Of a stretch of DNA of 24,757 nt, positions 20,685 through 24,757 are shown one piece after another. Source of the stretch: Firmicutes bacterium UBA993 (GTDB lineage Bacteria; Bacillota; Dethiobacteria; DTU022). Position 1 is the stretch's first letter; every line of letters begins with the position of its first letter. The stretch lies in the NCBI GenBank assembly GCA_002292015.1, contig DBBD01000138.1, positions 1-24,757 of the forward strand, in the 5' to 3' direction. Below the pieces are notes generated by a model that saw only the letters and a list, made by a program, of their open reading frames with translations, had not been told where the DNA came from and ran no database searches. A program made the translations under genes and the position numbers.

Positions 20685-23360
20685 ATGTCCGAACCAAAGC
20701 TGCCCCCTGTGTACGTTCCGGCGGTGGTTGAAAGCGCCAGGTACCAGTTTTGGCTGGGTAAAGAATATTTTATAGCGGCGCGCAATGAAGAACGCACCCC
20801 CTATACCATAGTAATCCCCCCTCCGAATGTTACCGGTTCGTTGCATATGGGGCATGCCCTGAATAATACGATCCAAGACATTTTAATCCGCTGGAAGAGA
20901 ATGCAGGGTCTGGATACCCTTTGGCTGCCGGGATGCGATCATGCCGGGATTGCCACCCAGAACGTTGTGGAAAAGCACCTGGCCGAAGAGGGAGTAGATA
21001 AAAATGACCTCGGTCGGGATGGTTTCCTGGAAAAGGTTTGGGAATGGAAGGATACTTACCAAGCCCGGATTACCAAGCAGCTTTACCGCCTTGGGGTTTC
21101 CTGCGATTGGTCACGGGAACGTTTTACCATGGATGAAGGCTACTCGATGGCGGTACGCAGAGTTTTTGTTGATCTATACCGTAAAGGGCTAATCTATCGC
21201 GGCGATTACCTGATCAACTGGTGTCCGCGCTGTCATACCGCCCTATCGGACATTGAGGTCGAGCATGAAGAAGAAATTTCATCCCTTACCCATATTTGTT
21301 ATCCTCTGGAAGACAGCAGCGAAACGATTACCGTTGCCACCACCCGTCCCGAAACAATGCTTGGTGATACGGCGGTAGCGGTTCATCCCGAAGACAGTCG
21401 TTACCGGAAACTGGTAGGCAGGAATGTCATTCTGCCTCTTCTTAACCGTCTGATTCCGATTGTTGCCGATGACTACGTGGATCCCGCTTTTGGTAGTGGC
21501 GCGGTCAAGGTTACACCCGGCCATGACATCAACGACTTTGCTATCGGTCAGCGCCATAACCTGGAGATCATTACTGTTATCGACGAAGATGCGAAGATGA
21601 CGGCTGCTGCCGGTCCATATGCCGGACTTGACCGTTATGAATGCCGTAAAAAAGTGGTTGCCGATCTGGAAGCGCTCGGCTTAGTCGGGGCGATCAGGGA
21701 GCACGAGCACTCCCTGGGCCACTGCCAACGTTGCGGCGCCGTGGTGGAACCGTTAATATCCAGGCAATGGTTTGTGAGAATGAAACCGCTTGCTGAGCCG
21801 GCTCTCGCAGCTGTTGAAGACGGCAGCACTCAGTTCGTACCGCCCCGGTTTGCCCGCACTTATCAGAACTGGCTGGAAAATATTCGTGACTGGTGTATCT
21901 CCCGCCAGCTGTGGTGGGGGCACCGGATACCGGCCTGGTATTGTGCCTGTGGTCAGCTGATTGTCGATTTTGAAGAGCCGCCCGGCTGTTCTGCCTGCGG
22001 CGGCAAATTGGAGCAGGACCCCGATGTGCTTGATACCTGGTTTAGTTCGGCGCTTTGGCCTTTTTCGACATTGGGTTGGCCGGAAAAAACTGCCGATCTT
22101 ATGCATTTTTACCCGACCAGCGTTTTGGTAACTGCATACGATATCATTTTTTTCTGGGTGGCCCGAATGATGTTTATGAGCCTGGAATTTATGGGCAAGG
22201 TGCCTTTTCACACTGTCTATATTACCGGGCTTGTCCGCGATCCCCTGGGGCGCAAAATGAGCAAGTCGCTGGGCAATGGGATCGATCCACTTGAGATAAT
22301 CGAAAAATACGGTGCCGATACCCTGCGCTTTACCCTCGTCACCGGCCAGGCTCCCGGCAATGACCAGCGCTTTCGCCAGGAGAGTGTTGAAGCAGGCAGA
22401 AATTTTGCTAACAAAATCTGGAACGCTTCGCGTTTTGTACTAATGAACCTTGGCGAGCAGGAAGAAGCAGCCGGCTTTACTCCCTACAACCCGAAAGAAA
22501 CATCCCTCCGGTTGAAACGTACCGACCGCTGGATCCTGCATCGCTACAACGAAACAATCAGGCAGACTACCGGTTTGCTCGAAGCATATGAGCTCGGTGA
22601 AGCAGCCCGTCTAATTTATGAATTTGTTTGGAGCGACTTTTGTGACTGGTATATTGAAATGAGCAAATATTCTCTTTACCTGAAGGAGGATACACTTGAT
22701 GCAACAGAAGATGCTAACCGAACCCGCGCTGTATTGGCCTATGTTTTAGACGGTGTAATGCGATTACTGCACCCTTTCATGCCATTTATTACCGAGGAAA
22801 TATGGCAGCAGTTGCCTAATCGCCAGGAAGAAGCCCTTATAGTCGCCTCATGGCCTGAGCACTTACAGGAGCACTTTTTCCCACAGGAAGCAGCGGAGAT
22901 TCAGCTGGTGCAGGAGGTGACCCGGGCGATCCGGAATCTGCGCAGCCAGGTTCAATTGCCCCCCGGAAAAAAGGCGGCAGTGATAGTCCGCGCCAGTGGG
23001 AAAACGGCAGGATGTCTGCAGGAAGAAGGTCACCATCTGGCCAGGCTGGCCTTTGCCGAGCCGTTGACAATCGAGTCTACTGCAGTCAAACCGCAGCAGT
23101 CCCTGACAGCGATCATCAGCGAAGGTTTGGAGATTTTTCTACCGCTTGAGGGTGTTATTGATGTTAAAGGGGAGATCGAGCGCCTTGAAAAAGAGTTGGC
23201 TCAACAGCAGGCAGATAAGCAAAAGACAGAGGGTAAGTTAATGAGTGAAGGTTTCATCAAAAAGGCGCCGCCGGAAGTTGTAGCGAAAGAAGAAGCGCGT
23301 CGTGAAGAACAGGCCGCACGTGTGGCGTGGCTTGAGCAGCGGCTCCAGGAGTTGAAGTAA
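20685..23360 (+). CDS. valS: Valyl-tRNA synthetase
   Basis: Class I synthetase that charges tRNA-Val and edits mischarged threonine. From ATG 20685 the product has 891 residues, standard length. It has HMGH (the HIGH motif) at 54-57, KMSKS at 524-528, the CP1 editing domain between them (TTRPETMLGDTAVAVHP), zinc-ribbon-like cysteine pairs (CPRC, CQRC, and CACG with CSACG), the WFSSALWPFSTLGWP block, an anticodon-binding helical domain, and the ValRS-specific C-terminal coiled coil of about 65 residues. In many Firmicutes valS is under T-box control; here a plain promoter with a short leader is seen instead. folC starts 3 bases after its stop. Confidence 0.98.
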   Translation: MSEPKLPPVYVPAVVESARYQFWLGKEYFIAARNEERTPYTIVIPPPNVTGSLHMGHALNNTIQDILIRWKRMQGLDTLWLPGCDHAGIATQNVVEKHLAEEGVDKNDLGRDGFLEKVWEWKDTYQARITKQLYRLGVSCDWSRERFTMDEGYSMAVRRVFVDLYRKGLIYRGDYLINWCPRCHTALSDIEVEHEEEISSLTHICYPLEDSSETITVATTRPETMLGDTAVAVHPEDSRYRKLVGRNVILPLLNRLIPIVADDYVDPAFGSGAVKVTPGHDINDFAIGQRHNLEIITVIDEDAKMTAAAGPYAGLDRYECRKKVVADLEALGLVGAIREHEHSLGHCQRCGAVVEPLISRQWFVRMKPLAEPALAAVEDGSTQFVPPRFARTYQNWLENIRDWCISRQLWWGHRIPAWYCACGQLIVDFEEPPGCSACGGKLEQDPDVLDTWFSSALWPFSTLGWPEKTADLMHFYPTSVLVTAYDIIFFWVARMMFMSLEFMGKVPFHTVYITGLVRDPLGRKMSKSLGNGIDPLEIIEKYGADTLRFTLVTGQAPGNDQRFRQESVEAGRNFANKIWNASRFVLMNLGEQEEAAGFTPYNPKETSLRLKRTDRWILHRYNETIRQTTGLLEAYELGEAARLIYEFVWSDFCDWYIEMSKYSLYLKEDTLDATEDANRTRAVLAYVLDGVMRLLHPFMPFITEEIWQQLPNRQEEALIVASWPEHLQEHFFPQEAAEIQLVQEVTRAIRNLRSQVQLPPGKKAAVIVRASGKTAGCLQEEGHHLARLAFAEPLTIESTAVKPQQSLTAIISEGLEIFLPLEGVIDVKGEIERLEKELAQQQADKQKTEGKLMSEGFIKKAPPEVVAKEEARREEQAARVAWLEQRLQELK

Positions 23361-23363
23361 GAA

Positions 23364-24731
23364 TTGCTGCAGGAAAAGGCTTATAGAGAAGCTTTGGAGT
23401 GGATTCATGGATTGGGGCGTTATGGGATGAAGCCCGGACTGGAGCGGGTTAAGTCTATGCTTGAGAAACTGGGTAATCCCCACCAGGGCATCCGGTTTGT
23501 CCACGTGGCCGGCACAAACGGCAAAGGCTCTACAGCAGCAATGCTTGCATCGATCCTGCGATCTGCCGGCTATTCTGTCGGCCTATTCACTTCGCCCTAT
23601 CTGCTTTCATTTACTAACCGTATGGCGGTTAATAACGCTGATATTAACCATGCCGAACTGATCAAACTGGTAGAGCAGATCAAGCCTGTTGTCAAACAGC
23701 TTCAGGCTGATCCGGAGTTGGGGCATCCGACCGAGTTTGAAGTGGTTACGGTGCTCGCTTTTATCTTTTTTGCCGCCAGCGAGGTGGACCTGGTTGTTCT
23801 GGAGGTCGGTCTTGGCGGTCGACTGGATGCAACCAATGTAGTCACCCCGCTTTTAAGTGTCATTACCAACATCAGTCTTGAACATACTGATGTTCTGGGC
23901 AATACCATTGAAGAGATCGCTTTTGAAAAAGCCGGAATTATTAAAACCGAAAAACCGATGATTACAGCAGCCGAGGATCATCGGGCTCTCAGCGTATTTG
24001 AAACGCGCTGTGCAGAGCTTAATTGCCCCTATTACCGGGTATTCCCCCCACTTGAAGCCGGCGGGCAACCGGTAGATCAGCGTCCGGTTGCCGTGATTAA
24101 GCAGATTACGGAAGATGGTCAGTATTTTGATTATTTCGGGCTCAAAATTGAACAACACGATCTGTTCATTACTTTGCGTGGTCAATACCAACTGCTCAAC
24201 GCGGCAACTGCAATCGCTGCTACAGAACTGTTAACGGAAGAAGGATTTGTTGTAAGCAGAGAAGCTCTTTTAATGGGGTTGGCAGAAACTACCTGGCCGG
24301 GGCGTCTCGAACTTCTTCAAAAGGAACCGCTGGTAATTATGGACGGCGCTCATAACCCGGCAGCGATGGAGAATCTGGCGGAAGCCATCCCACGCTATTT
24401 TAACTATAAGCGCTTGATCCTGGTAATCGGCATGCTTGCCGATAAAGACATAACAGCAATGTTGAAATATATTTTACCCCAGTCAGACCTGATTGTATTT
24501 ACCCGCCCTACTTTGCCGCGGGCAGCCGATCCGCACGATATTGCTGCTTCTGCTTGTGAAAATTTTAATATGCAGCAAGAATACTATGTGCTGCGAGATC
24601 ATCGGGAAGCGCTAAAAAAGGCACTTGAGTTAGCCGGCACTGATGATGCAATCCTGGTCACCGGTTCGCTTTATACGGTAAGTGATTTACGGGCCTGCTA
24701 TTTTTCCCGAAAAGAAGAGGAGCAGGCTTGA
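23364..24731 (+). CDS. folC: Folylpolyglutamate synthase / dihydrofolate synthase
   Basis: Adds glutamate to dihydropteroate and extends the polyglutamate tail of folates, using ATP. The 455-residue product has the Mur-ligase-like P-loop GTNGKGST at 50-57, the FTSPYL segment, VLEVGLGGRLDATNV, the ISLEHTDVLG Mg-binding block and DGAHNPAAM at the start of the C-terminal domain, so it is full length. The start is TTG 23364; AGGAG at 23347-23351 inside valS is 12 bases upstream, longer than ideal, which fits translational coupling to valS. valS-folC is a conserved Firmicutes pair. A weak AT-only hairpin follows at 24738-24755 at the window edge. Confidence 0.97.
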   Translation: MLQEKAYREALEWIHGLGRYGMKPGLERVKSMLEKLGNPHQGIRFVHVAGTNGKGSTAAMLASILRSAGYSVGLFTSPYLLSFTNRMAVNNADINHAELIKLVEQIKPVVKQLQADPELGHPTEFEVVTVLAFIFFAASEVDLVVLEVGLGGRLDATNVVTPLLSVITNISLEHTDVLGNTIEEIAFEKAGIIKTEKPMITAAEDHRALSVFETRCAELNCPYYRVFPPLEAGGQPVDQRPVAVIKQITEDGQYFDYFGLKIEQHDLFITLRGQYQLLNAATAIAATELLTEEGFVVSREALLMGLAETTWPGRLELLQKEPLVIMDGAHNPAAMENLAEAIPRYFNYKRLILVIGMLADKDITAMLKYILPQSDLIVFTRPTLPRAADPHDIAASACENFNMQQEYYVLRDHREALKKALELAGTDDAILVTGSLYTVSDLRACYFSRKEEEQA

Positions 24732-24757
24732 TTTACATGTTATTTTTTTATAACAAC

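Noticed and set aside
24738..24755. Terminator after folC
   Set aside because: TGTTAT and ATAACA around six Ts is purely AT-rich and weak, and the window ends there.
1..24757. CRISPR array, tRNA or rRNA genes, insertion sequences, attachment sites, replication origin
   Set aside because: No regularly spaced repeats, no tRNA-like cloverleaf with CCA context, no transposase or integrase frame, and no DnaA-box cluster was seen on either strand.

Overview
The window looks like chromosomal DNA of an anaerobic Firmicute of the class Clostridia, perhaps near the Peptococcaceae/Desulfotomaculum or Syntrophomonas groups (inference). Supporting signs are the tig-clpP-clpX-lon-engB and valS-folC gene orders, frequent TTG starts behind strong Shine-Dalgarno sites, ferredoxin-linked oxidoreductases, a tungstopterin aldehyde oxidoreductase, a BadF/HgdC-type activase and a sigma-54 regulator. 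No rRNA, tRNA, CRISPR array, transposase or phage gene was seen.

Layout. (1) 1-6804, plus strand: protein quality-control block: trigger factor, ClpP, ClpX, a clear intrinsic terminator, Lon, then ribosome-assembly GTPase EngB/YsxC. (2) 6852-7622, plus: an orphan HgdC-type activator ATPase. (3) 9240-7627, minus: biotin module birA-bioY with a textbook promoter whose -35 box lies inside a perfect BirA-type operator (9198-9233). (4) 9241-9506: a 266-base stretch rich in inverted and direct repeats. (5) 9507-15936, plus: a sigma-54 enhancer-binding regulator (CBS-PAS-AAA+-HTH), a -24/-12 promoter, and a tightly packed operon of a class III (GABA-type) aminotransferase, aldehyde:ferredoxin oxidoreductase and glutamate dehydrogenase. 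(6) 16218-18937, plus: four-gene 2-oxoacid:ferredoxin oxidoreductase cluster (ferredoxin-like delta, alpha, beta, gamma). (7) 19185-24731, plus: glucose-6-phosphate isomerase, valyl-tRNA synthetase and FolC.

How the genes may work together (inference): the aminotransferase moves an omega-amino group to 2-oxoglutarate, giving an aldehyde and glutamate. AOR oxidises the aldehyde to the acid and reduces ferredoxin. Glutamate dehydrogenase regenerates 2-oxoglutarate, releasing ammonium and NADH. The neighbouring oxidoreductase can oxidise a 2-oxoacid, plausibly 2-oxoglutarate, to its acyl-CoA with more reduced ferredoxin. With GABA as substrate this is a ferredoxin-yielding GABA/glutamate degradation route in which AOR takes the place of succinate-semialdehyde dehydrogenase. 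The sigma-54 promoter and adjacent activator suggest substrate-induced control. This regulated module is the most interesting system in the window; its substrate is not proven by the sequence.

The outer genes (tig to engB; valS-folC) are a conserved Firmicutes backbone. The interior (about 6.8-20.5 kb) looks like a lineage-specific metabolic block set between them.
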